Assembly (NCBI GenBank): GCA_001769385.1
Contig: MEPB01000037.1
Location: forward strand, 76,241 to 140,240
Source of the DNA: Bacteroidetes bacterium RIFCSPLOWO2_12_FULL_35_15
GTDB taxonomy: Bacteria; Bacteroidota; Bacteroidia; 2-12-FULL-35-15
Reading direction: 5' to 3'
Length of the DNA: 64,000 bases
The notes below the pieces were generated by a model. It did not search any database. It saw only the letters and a list, made by a program, of their open reading frames with translations, and was not told the origin of the DNA. How positions within the stretch are numbered: the stretch's first letter is position 1; every line of letters starts with the position of its first letter. A program made the position numbers and the translations under genes. This document shows, piece after piece, positions 1 to 8,423 of the stretch.

Positions 1-64
1 AATGGATCAAAGCAACTATGAAAGTAAAATAGAATATTTTTCAAATGATAAAAACAAATCAAAA

Positions 65-958
65 ATGAATAAAAAAATATTTTTCTCGTTTGTAATAACA
101 AGCCTGCTTCTTGCGTGTAATAATTCCAAAAATAGTTATGATGCATCCGGCTCTTTTGAAACAGAAGAAACTATTATTTCTTCTGAAGCATCAGGTACAC
201 TGAAACAATTTGATATTCAGGAAGGACAATCTCTGAAAGCAGGTCAGCTTATTGGCTATGTGGATAGCATCCAATTGTTTTTAAAGAAAAAACAATTGGA
301 AGCACAGATCAATTCATTACTCAGCAAAAAACCGGATATCTCAACTCAACTTGCAGCTTTGCAAGAACAATTAAAAATAGCTGAGAAGGAACAAGTTCGT
401 TTTACCAATCTTGTAAAATCAGGTGCGGCCACTTCAAAACAACTGGATGATATTACTGCGCAAGTAGAAATTTTAAAAAAACAAATTGAAGCCCAGAAAT
501 CTACTTTGAGTATTTCATCAGAAGGGATCAATAAAGATGTGTTGCCTTTAAAATTACAAATAGAACAATTGAATGATCAGTTACAGAAATGTAAATTAAT
601 TAATTCGGTGAACGGAACTGTTTTAACAAAATATGCTGAAACAAATGAAATTACTACTCCGGGAAAACCGCTTTATAAAATTGCAGACCTGTCTAACCTG
701 ATTCTTCGTGCTTATATAACAGGAAATCAACTGCCGCTTGTTAAACTAAATCAGAAAGTAAAAGTGCTGACCGATGATGGTGCCGGAAAATTCAATGAAA
801 CAGAAGGGACTATCATTTGGATCAATGACAAAGCAGAATTTACTCCAAAAACGATCCAAACAAAAGATGAAAGAGCCAACATGGTGTACGCGCTGAAAAT
901 TTTAGTAAAAAATAACGGATTCTTAAAAATAGGTATGTATGCTGAAGTCAAATTTTAA
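65..958 (+). CDS. HlyD/YbhG-family periplasmic adaptor lipoprotein of an ABC exporter
   Basis: Membrane fusion protein that would link the inner-membrane ABC exporter encoded just downstream to an outer-membrane channel. I start it at the ATG at 65 because this gives a signal peptide with a lipobox LLAC (Cys18). The frame stays open to base 2, but the residues upstream do not look like coding sequence of the family. A short lipoyl-like half (about residues 30-70), a long Gln/Lys/Glu-rich coiled-coil hairpin (about 75-180), the second lipoyl half (SVNGTVL) and a beta-barrel domain follow in the usual order. Its length of 297 residues is normal. The neighbours (two ATPases, two ABC-2 permeases) match the E. 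coli ybhGFSR arrangement; a TetR regulator or TolC gene may lie before the window. The substrate is unknown. Confidence 0.88.
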   Translation: MNKKIFFSFVITSLLLACNNSKNSYDASGSFETEETIISSEASGTLKQFDIQEGQSLKAGQLIGYVDSIQLFLKKKQLEAQINSLLSKKPDISTQLAALQEQLKIAEKEQVRFTNLVKSGAATSKQLDDITAQVEILKKQIEAQKSTLSISSEGINKDVLPLKLQIEQLNDQLQKCKLINSVNGTVLTKYAETNEITTPGKPLYKIADLSNLILRAYITGNQLPLVKLNQKVKVLTDDGAGKFNETEGTIIWINDKAEFTPKTIQTKDERANMVYALKILVKNNGFLKIGMYAEVKF

Positions 959-1017
959 TTTAAGAAATACTGAAATAATATAATTTTTACCTGAGCAAAA
1001 CACGATATTCAGGAATA

Positions 1018-1048
1018 TCCCTTCAAGGTTTCAAACCCTGAAAGGGAT
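1018..1048. repeat. Short imperfect inverted repeat between adaptor and ATPase genes
   Basis: TCCCTTCAAGG at 1018-1028 pairs with CCTGAAAGGGA at 1037-1047, with 9 of 11 positions complementary. It lies in the 135-base gap inside the exporter operon and has no following T-run, so it is not a typical terminator. It may be an mRNA processing or stabilising hairpin, or a dispersed repeat. Confidence 0.45.
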
Positions 1049-1093
1049 TATGAAGGAACAATCGCAAATTTATCCTGTTTTTTTAAAATAGTA

Positions 1094-2011
1094 ATGGTTA
1101 CTCTGACTAACATAACAAAAACGTATAATAAAGGAAGTATCCTTGCTGTTGACAATGTTTCATTTTCTGTTGGCAAAGGAGAACTTTTTGGTTTGATAGG
1201 GCCGGATGGGGCTGGGAAGACAAGCATATTCAGAGTTCTTACTACACTTTTACTCCCGGATGGTGGTTCTGCAACAGTTGATGGGTGTGATGTGGTTAAG
1301 CATTATAAAACTATTCGCAGCCAGGTTGGATACATGCCGGGAAAATTTTCTTTGTATCAGGATCTAACAGTGGAAGAAAATCTTCATTTTTTTGCAACAC
1401 TATTTAATACCACAATTGAAGAAAATTACGAACTGATCAAAGAGATTTATGTGCAGATAGAACCATTCAAAACAAGAAGAGCTGCAAAGCTATCCGGGGG
1501 AATGAAACAAAAACTAGCACTCTGTTGCGCGTTGATCCATAAACCAACTGTTCTTTTTTTAGATGAACCAACTACCGGAGTTGATGCTGTTTCACGAAAA
1601 GAATTTTGGGAAATGTTAAAGCGGTTAAAAAAGCAAGGCATTACTATTTTGGTTTCTACTCCTTATATGGATGAAGCAACTCTTTGTGATCGGATCGCAT
1701 TGATTCAAACCGGGAAGATTATGTCGATCGATACGCCCCAAAATATTGTTAAGGCCTATTCAGGTAAACTGTATATAATAAAATCGGATAGTATGAATTC
1801 CTTGTCGAATGATTTACACAATTATGAAAATACGCTTAGTTGCTACGCTTTTGGAGAGTATTTGCATCTTTCATTCAAGCTCGATTCTGAAAATTTTGAA
1901 AAGGAATTATTAAATTATCTGGTAGCAAAAGGACATAAAAAAATTGAATTGCAACTAACAGTTCCAACTATTGAAGATTGTTTTATTAAGTTAATGAGTA
2001 GTACAGAATAA
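1094..2011 (+). CDS. ABC transporter ATP-binding protein (YbhF N-terminal-half type)
   Basis: Nucleotide-binding subunit of the exporter, 305 residues. Walker A is GPDGAGKTS (residues 36-44), the signature is the canonical LSGGMKQ (133-139) and Walker B is VLFLDEP (153-159). The H-loop reads STPYMDEA, so the usual switch histidine is a proline at residue 190. As I recall the family, this is how the first half of the fused E. coli YbhF looks; here the two halves are separate genes. The segment after residue 210 is the usual C-terminal extension of drug-export ATPases. It would act at the cytoplasmic face as a heterodimer with the product of 2143-2883. Confidence 0.93.
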   Translation: MVTLTNITKTYNKGSILAVDNVSFSVGKGELFGLIGPDGAGKTSIFRVLTTLLLPDGGSATVDGCDVVKHYKTIRSQVGYMPGKFSLYQDLTVEENLHFFATLFNTTIEENYELIKEIYVQIEPFKTRRAAKLSGGMKQKLALCCALIHKPTVLFLDEPTTGVDAVSRKEFWEMLKRLKKQGITILVSTPYMDEATLCDRIALIQTGKIMSIDTPQNIVKAYSGKLYIIKSDSMNSLSNDLHNYENTLSCYAFGEYLHLSFKLDSENFEKELLNYLVAKGHKKIELQLTVPTIEDCFIKLMSSTE

Positions 2012-2047
2012 CCATAATGATGATTCTAAAAAAAGTCTTACACCCAG

Positions 2048-2100
2048 TCTTCGACAAACTCAGACTGACCGCGTGTTGGTCATATTGAGTTTGTCGAAAT
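2048..2100. repeat. REP-like hairpin (variant A)
   Basis: TTCGACAAACTCAGACTGACC at 2050-2070 is nearly complementary to the sequence at 2078-2098, separated by GCGTGTT. It lies between the two ATPase genes. It resembles in style, but not exactly in sequence, the hairpins at 2917-2975 and 20117-20171. A dispersed palindromic repeat is likelier than a terminator, since no T-run follows. Confidence 0.7.
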
Positions 2101-2142
2101 AGGTAGGTGGCTTTGAAAATAATTAAATTGACATTATCAATA

Positions 2143-2883
2143 ATGAAAGAGGCAGTAATAAAAACAGAAAAACTCTCGAAGCGATTTGGCGATTTTGTTG
2201 CTGTCAATGAAATTTCATTCGAAGTGTTTCCGGGCGAAGTTTTTGGATTTCTTGGTGCAAATGGTGCTGGAAAAACAACAGCTATGCGAATGTTGTGCGG
2301 ACTTTCTATTCCCTCTTCCGGAATCGCAACGGTTGCCGGATTTGATGTGTACAAACAAACTGAAAAAATCAAAAAAAATATTGGATATATGAGTCAGAAG
2401 TTTTCACTGTATGAAGATCTGACTGTACTTGAAAACATTCGATTCTTTGGTGGTATTTATGGTTTATCCGATAAACAACTGAAAGAAAAAAGCAACGAAC
2501 TTATTTTGACGTTGGGTTTGCAAAACGAAACTAAAAAATTGGTGGGGGCATTGCCTTTAGGCTGGAAACAAAAATTATCTTTTTCGGTTGCCATAATCCA
2601 TCAGCCTAAAATTGTTTTTCTGGATGAGCCAACAGGCGGTGTGGATCCGGTGACTCGCAGACAATTTTGGGATCTGATCTATAAGGCTGCGAATAGTGGA
2701 ATAACCATTTTTGTAACAACCCATTATATGGATGAAGCGGAATATTGCAATCGGGTTTCAATGATGGTGGATGGCAGTATCAAAGCATTGGATTCGCCTG
2801 CGAATTTGAAAAAACAATTTTCGGCAAGTTCAATGGATGAGGTGTTTTTTGAATTGGCTCGTGGAGCAAAAAGAGGTGAATGA
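2143..2883 (+). CDS. ABC transporter ATP-binding protein (YbhF C-terminal-half type)
   Basis: Second nucleotide-binding subunit, 246 residues from the ATG at 2143. A GTG at 2107 is in frame but lies within the foot of the upstream hairpin region and adds non-family residues. Walker A is GANGAGKTT and Walker B is IVFLDEPTGGVDP; the H-loop TTHYMDEAE has its histidine. The signature is degenerate: LPLGWKQ in place of LSGGQ. Paired with the first ATPase (good signature, no H-loop His) this gives one consensus and one degenerate ATP site. Same strand and order as ybhF; about 130 bases with a perfect hairpin separate it from the permeases. Confidence 0.93.
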   Translation: MKEAVIKTEKLSKRFGDFVAVNEISFEVFPGEVFGFLGANGAGKTTAMRMLCGLSIPSSGIATVAGFDVYKQTEKIKKNIGYMSQKFSLYEDLTVLENIRFFGGIYGLSDKQLKEKSNELILTLGLQNETKKLVGALPLGWKQKLSFSVAIIHQPKIVFLDEPTGGVDPVTRRQFWDLIYKAANSGITIFVTTHYMDEAEYCNRVSMMVDGSIKALDSPANLKKQFSASSMDEVFFELARGAKRGE

Positions 2884-2916
2884 TTAAACTAGTAACTGTT
2901 TTAGAATACCTGCCCG

Positions 2917-2975
2917 CTTTCTCGACTCCGCTCGAAATGACTAGAACGCAGTCATTTCGAGCGGAGTCGAGAAAG
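2917..2975. repeat. REP-like perfect hairpin (26-bp stem)
   Basis: The left arm at 2917-2942 (core TCTCGACTCCGCTCGAAATG) is exactly complementary to the right arm at 2950-2975, around a 7-base loop AGAACGC. The same stem recurs at 20117-20171 with a different loop, so this is a dispersed palindromic element and not a gene-specific terminator. It sits between the ATPase and permease genes of one transport operon and could set differential mRNA stability. Confidence 0.88.
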
Positions 2976-3012
2976 TACGACAGGAAATAATTACAAAAGC
3001 ATACTATAAAAA

Positions 3013-4119
3013 ATGAAACAATTTTTAGTTTTTATAAAAAAAGAATTTTACCATGTTTTTCGTGACAGGAAAACCTTGCTTATGCTTTTCGGATTGCCAA
3101 TAGCTCAGATCGTGCTTTTTGGTTTTGCATTGACCAATGAAATAAAAAACAATAGAATTGTAATTGTTGATTATGCAAAAGATATGGCCTCACAACAGAT
3201 CATCAATAAAATAGAAGCAAGCAACTATTTTGACGTTGAAAAATCACTTTTGAGTCATAACGAAATTGAAACTGCTTTTAAAGAAGGGAAAATAAAATTG
3301 GCAGTTGTGTTCCCTTCAAATTTTAACAATGACTTGCTTCATTTGAATAAATCACAGATCCAGATCATTGTTGATGCTTCAGATCCTAACACGGGCACAA
3401 CTCTTAGCACTTACATTTCATCCATTGTAATAACTTACCAAAATGAATTGCTGAAAAACAATTCAATTCCTTATCGCATTGTACCGGAAGTTCGCATGTT
3501 GTATAATCCTGAATTAAAAGGTGCACCTAATTTTGTCCCGGGTGTGATGGCACTTGTGATGATGCTTATTTGTGTAATGATGACATCTGTTTCTATTGTA
3601 AAAGAAAAGGAAAAAGGCACCATGGAAGTTTTGCTGGTTTCTCCTTTCAGACCGATTTTGGTTATTTTATCTAAGGCTGTTCCTTATTTGTTAATTTCAT
3701 TAGTGAATGTTTCTATAATTTTAGTGTTGAGTGTTTATTTACTCGACCTGCCAATTAACGGAAGTATATTGTTGCTTTTTGCTGAAAGTACCTTACTGAT
3801 TATAACTGCACTTTCGTTGGGTTTACTCATTTCAACTGTAACTGATTCTCAGCAAGCAGCCATGTTATTATCTATGATGGGAATGATGTTACCTACAGTT
3901 TTCTTTTCAGGATTTATGTTCCCGATTGAAAATATGCCCTGGCCATTGCAAATGATCTCCAATATTGTACCAGCTAAATGGTACTATATTATTGTAAAAT
4001 CAATTATGATAAAAGGATTGGGATTTTCAGCCATTTGGAAAGAAACGCTGATTCTTTTTGGAATGACGGTGTTCCTGCTTACTATTAGTTTAAGGAAATT
4101 TAAAATTCGATTGGCATGA
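3013..4119 (+). CDS. ABC-2 type transporter permease (YbhS/YbhR-like)
   Basis: Integral membrane subunit, 368 residues. There is one N-terminal membrane segment (about residues 20-40), a large periplasmic domain (about 45-170), and five or six membrane helices in the C-terminal half. The cytoplasmic coupling motif KEKEKGTMEVLLVSP marks the ABC-2 family. Its stop overlaps the start of the next permease (ATGA at 4116-4119), which points to translational coupling and a heterodimeric pore. It presumably works with the two ATPases upstream and the HlyD-like lipoprotein in drug or lipid export. Confidence 0.92.
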   Translation: MKQFLVFIKKEFYHVFRDRKTLLMLFGLPIAQIVLFGFALTNEIKNNRIVIVDYAKDMASQQIINKIEASNYFDVEKSLLSHNEIETAFKEGKIKLAVVFPSNFNNDLLHLNKSQIQIIVDASDPNTGTTLSTYISSIVITYQNELLKNNSIPYRIVPEVRMLYNPELKGAPNFVPGVMALVMMLICVMMTSVSIVKEKEKGTMEVLLVSPFRPILVILSKAVPYLLISLVNVSIILVLSVYLLDLPINGSILLLFAESTLLIITALSLGLLISTVTDSQQAAMLLSMMGMMLPTVFFSGFMFPIENMPWPLQMISNIVPAKWYYIIVKSIMIKGLGFSAIWKETLILFGMTVFLLTISLRKFKIRLA

Positions 4120-5237
4120 GGACGATACGATTATTATTAGAAAAGGAATTCCGTCAGATCTTTAGAAATAAGGCGCTTTTGCCAATGATATTTGCAATGC
4201 CTTTAATACAATTGATAATATTACCATTAGCGGCCGATTATGAAGTGAAAAATATTTCTATTTCGGTAGTTGATCACGACCATTCTTCCTATTCACAGAA
4301 ACTTATTTCATCCATCACTTCTTCCGGTTATTTTAAACTAATTGGTTATACATCTTCCTATTCTGAAGCCATACATCTGGTAGAAATAGATAAGGCGGAT
4401 CTTGTTTTGGAAGTTCCGGCAGGTTTTGAAAAAAATCTGGTTAGGGAAAATGAACAAAAATTATTTATAGCAATAAATGCCATCAATGGTGTAAAAGCAG
4501 GTTTGGGAGGAGCCTACTTAAATAAAATTATTGCAAATTTCAATACTGATATTCAATTGCAATTAATTCAACCTTCGCGATACAATCCTGTACCCGTCAT
4601 TGATGTTGTTCCTACCAATTGGTATAACCCATTTATGAATTACAAATTTTTTATTGTACCCGGAATATTAGCAATATTGGTTACAATGATTGGAGGTTAT
4701 ATGTGTGCATTGAATATCGTAAAGGAAAAAGAAGTGGGTACCATTGAACAAATAAACGTAACACCCATTAAAAAAATTCATTTCATTTTAGGAAAATTAA
4801 TTCCATTCTGGATCATTGGTATTTTTGTTTTTACCATTGGATTAGTTGTTGTAGCAAGACTTATTTATGGAATTGTTCCGATGGGGAACATTGTTTTGTT
4901 ATATAGTTTTTTATCTGTTTACCTGGTTGCTCTGTTAGGATTTGGCTTGCTTATTTCTACCTATTCAGAAACACAACAGCAAGCTATTTCAGTAGCTTTT
5001 TTCTTTGTGATGATCTTTATTTTAATGAGTGGATTGTTTACTTCCATTGACAGTATGCCCGACTGGGCAAAAGTAATTGCCCAGTTGAATCCGGTAACTT
5101 ATTTTATTGAAGTGATGCGCATGATCGTTTTGAAAGGAAGTGGATTTAAGGATATTAAATGGCATTTTGTTATCGTTGCTATATTTGCTTTTGTATTGAA
5201 TGGCTGGGCGATTCTGAATTATAAAAAAACTACTTAA
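4116..5237 (+). CDS. ABC-2 type transporter permease (YbhR/YbhS-like partner)
   Basis: Second membrane subunit, 373 residues, with the same architecture as the preceding gene: N-terminal helix, periplasmic domain, then a C-terminal helical bundle with the coupling motif KEKEVGTIEQINVTPIKK. The GLLIST segment is shared with the partner, which suggests the two arose by duplication. It starts four bases before the upstream stop. It closes the exporter operon; the next gene, DUF1697, is 14 bases away and may be co-transcribed without sharing the function. Confidence 0.92.
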   Translation: MRTIRLLLEKEFRQIFRNKALLPMIFAMPLIQLIILPLAADYEVKNISISVVDHDHSSYSQKLISSITSSGYFKLIGYTSSYSEAIHLVEIDKADLVLEVPAGFEKNLVRENEQKLFIAINAINGVKAGLGGAYLNKIIANFNTDIQLQLIQPSRYNPVPVIDVVPTNWYNPFMNYKFFIVPGILAILVTMIGGYMCALNIVKEKEVGTIEQINVTPIKKIHFILGKLIPFWIIGIFVFTIGLVVVARLIYGIVPMGNIVLLYSFLSVYLVALLGFGLLISTYSETQQQAISVAFFFVMIFILMSGLFTSIDSMPDWAKVIAQLNPVTYFIEVMRMIVLKGSGFKDIKWHFVIVAIFAFVLNGWAILNYKKTT

Positions 5238-5251
5238 ACATTTAGTTTAGT

Positions 5252-5806
5252 ATGAAAACCTACATATCTATTTTAAGAGGAATCAATGTTAGTGGGCAGA
5301 AAATGATAAAAATGCCTGAATTAATAAAAATGTATGAAAGCCTAAACTTTAAAAAAGTGAAAACGTACATACAAAGCGGAAATGTGATCTTTCAGGATAA
5401 AAAAACAAATTGTCCGGATTTGGAGAAAAAGATATCAAAACAAATTTCTATTGATTTCCATTTTGAAGTTCCTGTATTAGTGAAAGAGGAAAAAGAGTTG
5501 ATTACCGTTTTGAAGAATAATCCTTTTTTAAATAAAAGAAAAGAGGATGTTACTAAGCTTCATGTCACATTCTTATCGAAAGAGCCGGAACTTGCCGATT
5601 TGGAAAAAATTAAAAACGGTAGTTATAATGGGGATGAATATATTTTTTTCGGTAAAACTATTTATTTGTTTTGTCCGAATGGGTATGGTAGAACTAAATT
5701 AACCAACAATTTTTTTGAAAATAAATTAAAGGTGGTAGCATCAACCAGAAATTGGAATACGATAAATAAATTAGTTGAAATTGCGGAAAATACCGGGAAA
5801 GAATAA
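5252..5806 (+). CDS. DUF1697 family protein
   Basis: A cytoplasmic protein of 184 residues. It opens with the family hallmark YISILRGINVSGQK followed by MPELIKMYESLNFKKVKTYIQSGNVIF, which is characteristic of DUF1697. No catalytic role has been firmly assigned to this family, and none is proposed here. It lies 14 bases after the exporter operon and may be expressed by read-through. The C-terminal segment NGYGRTKLTNNFFENKL is also typical, so the protein appears complete. Confidence 0.9.
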   Translation: MKTYISILRGINVSGQKMIKMPELIKMYESLNFKKVKTYIQSGNVIFQDKKTNCPDLEKKISKQISIDFHFEVPVLVKEEKELITVLKNNPFLNKRKEDVTKLHVTFLSKEPELADLEKIKNGSYNGDEYIFFGKTIYLFCPNGYGRTKLTNNFFENKLKVVASTRNWNTINKLVEIAENTGKE

Positions 5807-6079
5807 ATACGAAGTACTCCATTTCATTAGTACCAAAATGTTTTGTCAATTTTGACCGTAAGGAAAATCTCAATGGAAATATTTCTGAAAAGGAGATTTC
5901 TCCGCGGAGTTTAGGAGAAGGGATGCACATATAGTTCGGCAGGCTCAATATGACAATACACGGTTCAATTCTCTAATGCTGAGTGATTCGAAGTAGTCGA
6001 AATGATATGATTGGCAAAATACAGAAAACTCCTCTTTATTTATATTGAAACAAAATCTATAAAAAGATTCTTTTAAACT
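5807..6079. other. Intergenic stretch with degenerate repeat fragments
   Basis: No gene is supported here. Two fragments resemble single arms of the dispersed hairpins: GTTCGGCAGGCTCAATATGAC around 5934-5954 and GATTCGAAGTAGTCGAAATGA around 5985-6006. These look like decayed half-copies, fitting a slowly eroding repeat between two convergent genes. Confidence 0.5.
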
Positions 6080-6113
6080 AAAAATGTCCAACAAAAATTT
6101 GCCGGACATTTTT
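6080..6113. terminator. Bidirectional intrinsic terminator
   Basis: AAAAATGTCC (6080-6089) pairs with GGACATTTTT (6104-6113) around a 14-base loop. An A-run before and a T-run after the stem make it usable from both strands. It lies between the convergent DUF1697 gene and the minus-strand lipoprotein gene. Confidence 0.75.
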
Positions 6114-6132
6114 AATTTAAGGATAGGCCAAA

Positions 6133-6651
6133 TTAAGAATTTGGTTTTTCTGCTTCTTTTGCTTTTAAGGTTTTAGCAGCATCAATCATTGTTTGAACAG
6201 CTTTTTCATCAAATACTTCCCCTTTGATATCTTCAATTAAATAAGAAACAGTACCAGGTTTTACAATTGTATAAAAATGAAACTCCGGTGCAGTAATTTC
6301 CGACTCCCAAAATAACAAAGTGGGTTCATCTTTTACATAACGTTTAAATTTATTTACATCATTTCCGGTAATATCACTCTTTGCTAAAGCAATATCTCCT
6401 TCACCTTCTGAAATTGAAATTTGAAAATTTTTTCCAACTTTAATTTCAGTTGCTCCCCATGATTGTTCAACCATTTCCATTTTTCCTTTAGTTGAATCAG
6501 GAATCATAATTGATAATTGGTTGCCATTTATCTTTAAATTCACCTCTGTCATTCCCGGGATAGAAACAGCGGCATCATCTTTTTTTGATCCACCACAACT
6601 TAATATAGTTAAGATTGCTGGTGTGGCTAATAATAAAATTAGTTTTTTCAT
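6133..6651 (-). CDS. Small lipoprotein of unknown function
   Basis: A predicted lipoprotein of 172 residues, started at the ATG at 6651 because that gives a clean signal peptide MKKLILLLATPAILTILSC with Cys19 as lipidation site. The longer open frame to 6777 adds 42 residues without signal character. The mature part is rich in Lys/Glu/Asp with no motif I recognise; a stretch about a Trp-containing strand and EFHFYTIVKPG suggests a beta-rich fold. It diverges from the RNA methyltransferase gene at 6820. No function is assigned. Confidence 0.75.
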   Translation of the reverse strand: MKKLILLLATPAILTILSCGGSKKDDAAVSIPGMTEVNLKINGNQLSIMIPDSTKGKMEMVEQSWGATEIKVGKNFQISISEGEGDIALAKSDITGNDVNKFKRYVKDEPTLLFWESEITAPEFHFYTIVKPGTVSYLIEDIKGEVFDEKAVQTMIDAAKTLKAKEAEKPNS

Positions 6652-6807
6652 TTGCTTATTTTTGTTTGTTTTGTTCAACAAATATATAATATATGTAACA
6701 GAGTGCAAATACATCTTTTCAAAAACAATTAACATTTTGGGATAGATTTTACTAAAGAGTCCCAATTTTAAACTCATCCTTCCTAAGTTCCAAAAGCAAT
6801 AAATAAG

Positions 6808-6815
6808 TACATTTG
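6808..6815 (+). promoter_or_regulatory. Bacteroidota -7 element, probable leaderless start for the methyltransferase
   Basis: TACATTTG matches TAnnTTTG exactly and ends four bases before the ATG at 6820. With transcription normally starting about 5-8 bases after this box, the mRNA would begin at or inside the start codon. I see no good TTG at the -33 position. Confidence 0.55.
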
Positions 6816-6819
6816 TAGC

Positions 6820-8052
6820 ATGACTAAAGAATTTTATTTAAAACACCACTCCTTTCATATTAAAGCAATCTTTAATGCACTGAAAGATATTTTCGAAAAA
6901 AATGAATATGCTGATAAGGCAATTGAAAAAGTAATGCGTGCCAATAAAAAATGGGATGTACGAGAACGTAGTTTCGTTGCAGATGTAACTTATGATATGG
7001 TTCGTAATTGGCGTTTATTAATGGCTTCAGCTGGTGTTGAGGGGAAACTGACGGATAAAAATTTGTGGATGATATTGGGTACTTATTTGGTTTTTGATGG
7101 ATATTCATTGCCGGAGAGTAATTATTTTAAAGGATTAAATGAAAAGAAGATCATTTCACAATTAGAGAAGTTTCATAAGATTCGAAAAATTCGTGAATCA
7201 ATACCCGATTGGTTAGATGCACTTGGAGAAAAAGAAATAGGAAAGGGATGGGATAAAGTTATTCGTGCTCTAAATCAACCACCGACAGTAGTTTTAAGAG
7301 CTAATACTTTAAAAACAACCCCTAAGGATCTGCAAAAAATATTAGAGGAAGAAGAAAAAATAACCGACTCTTCCTTAATTATGTGGTCACCTGATGCTGT
7401 GGAATTAAAATTTTCACGAAATGTTTTTAGAACGGAAGCTTTTCATAAAGGTTTATTTGAGGTACAAGATGCATCCTCTCAAATGGTTTCTGAATTTTTA
7501 AATGTTCAGCCTGGAATGCGTGTAGTTGATGCTTGTGCGGGTGCAGGAGGGAAAACATTGCATCTCGCTGCTTTAATGAAAAACAAGGGACGAATAATTG
7601 CATTGGATGTAAAAGAGAAAAAATTACTGGAATTAAAAAAACGTGCTACAAGAGCAGATGTTCGAATTGTTGAAACACGTGCAATTGATTCCTCAAAAGT
7701 TATCAAGCGATTAAAAGATACTGCAGATAGGTTGTTGCTGGATGTTCCGTGTTCAGGATTGGGAGTGTTAAGAAGGAATCCGGATAGTAAATGGAAATTG
7801 AATTTAGAAGAAATTGAACGCGTCAAAACTATTCAACGTGAGATCCTTCAGAATTTTTCTGATATCACAAAAGTTGGTGGGAAAATGGTATATGCTACGT
7901 GTAGCATACTTCCATCGGAGGGAGAAGAACAGGTAAAATGGTTTTTAAATCTGGTAGGTGATAAATGGAATTTAGTAGGGGAAAAGCGTTATTCACCGGA
8001 AGCATATCATGCTGATGGATTTTACATGGCCTTGCTTGAAAGAGCAAAATAA
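6820..8052 (+). CDS. RsmB/NOP2/Sun-family RNA m5C methyltransferase
   Basis: SAM-dependent RNA cytosine-5 methyltransferase, 410 residues, probably acting on rRNA. The N-terminal third is a helical NusB-like region beginning with an element typical of Bacteroidota members (ANKKWDVRERSFVADVTYDM). The SAM-binding motif is DACAGAGGKTLHLA. Motif IV, DVPCSGLG, carries Cys311, and motif VI, YATCSILPSEGEEQ, carries Cys361; these are the release and nucleophile cysteines of the family. No separate PUA domain is evident. It is transcribed alone, with its start four bases after a promoter core. The exact target base cannot be deduced from sequence. Confidence 0.9.
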   Translation: MTKEFYLKHHSFHIKAIFNALKDIFEKNEYADKAIEKVMRANKKWDVRERSFVADVTYDMVRNWRLLMASAGVEGKLTDKNLWMILGTYLVFDGYSLPESNYFKGLNEKKIISQLEKFHKIRKIRESIPDWLDALGEKEIGKGWDKVIRALNQPPTVVLRANTLKTTPKDLQKILEEEEKITDSSLIMWSPDAVELKFSRNVFRTEAFHKGLFEVQDASSQMVSEFLNVQPGMRVVDACAGAGGKTLHLAALMKNKGRIIALDVKEKKLLELKKRATRADVRIVETRAIDSSKVIKRLKDTADRLLLDVPCSGLGVLRRNPDSKWKLNLEEIERVKTIQREILQNFSDITKVGGKMVYATCSILPSEGEEQVKWFLNLVGDKWNLVGEKRYSPEAYHADGFYMALLERAK

Positions 8053-8423
8053 ATTGATTCAACGAAAAATATTTTTTTTATTTTGAATTTTTAATAGGAT
8101 ATGTTTTTTGAATTGGAAATCAAAAAATGAAAAAAATATTCTTAAAAATTATTTTTTTTAAAAAAGTATTTTGTAAAATAAAAAAACGAGACGCTCTGTA
8201 GTATAAGTAAAATATATAAGTATAGAGCTCGTGAGTAAAAAAAAGAAATATTATTTAATTTTTCTGTAAATAGTAATAGTGAAAAAATATTTTATAAATA
8301 CAATTATCAAAACACGTTATTAACATTATCAACAAATTTGTGTTAATAAAATAAATAGCAATTTTTCTTTTTGTGTTAATAATTTTTCTTACTTCGTATC
8401 AAATAATTTAACAACCAAAAACC
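8053..8423. other. Very AT-rich 370-base intergenic region with structured elements
   Basis: No gene is supported. At 8186-8232 a bulged hairpin can form: ACGAG (8186-8190) with CTCGT (8228-8232), and CTCTGTA (8194-8200) with TATAGAG (8221-8227), around a 20-base AT-rich loop. Further down, TTTGTGTTAATAA occurs twice, at 8337-8349 and 8370-8382, exactly 33 bases apart. A possible promoter (TTG at 8371-8373, 16 bases, TACTTCGT at 8390-8397) overlaps the second copy, so the repeats could be regulatory sites for the basic protein gene at 8424. Confidence 0.5.

Noticed and set aside
2-64. N-terminal extension of the HlyD-like protein
   Set aside because: The extra 21 residues would bury the lipoprotein signal; the ATG at 65 is far better.
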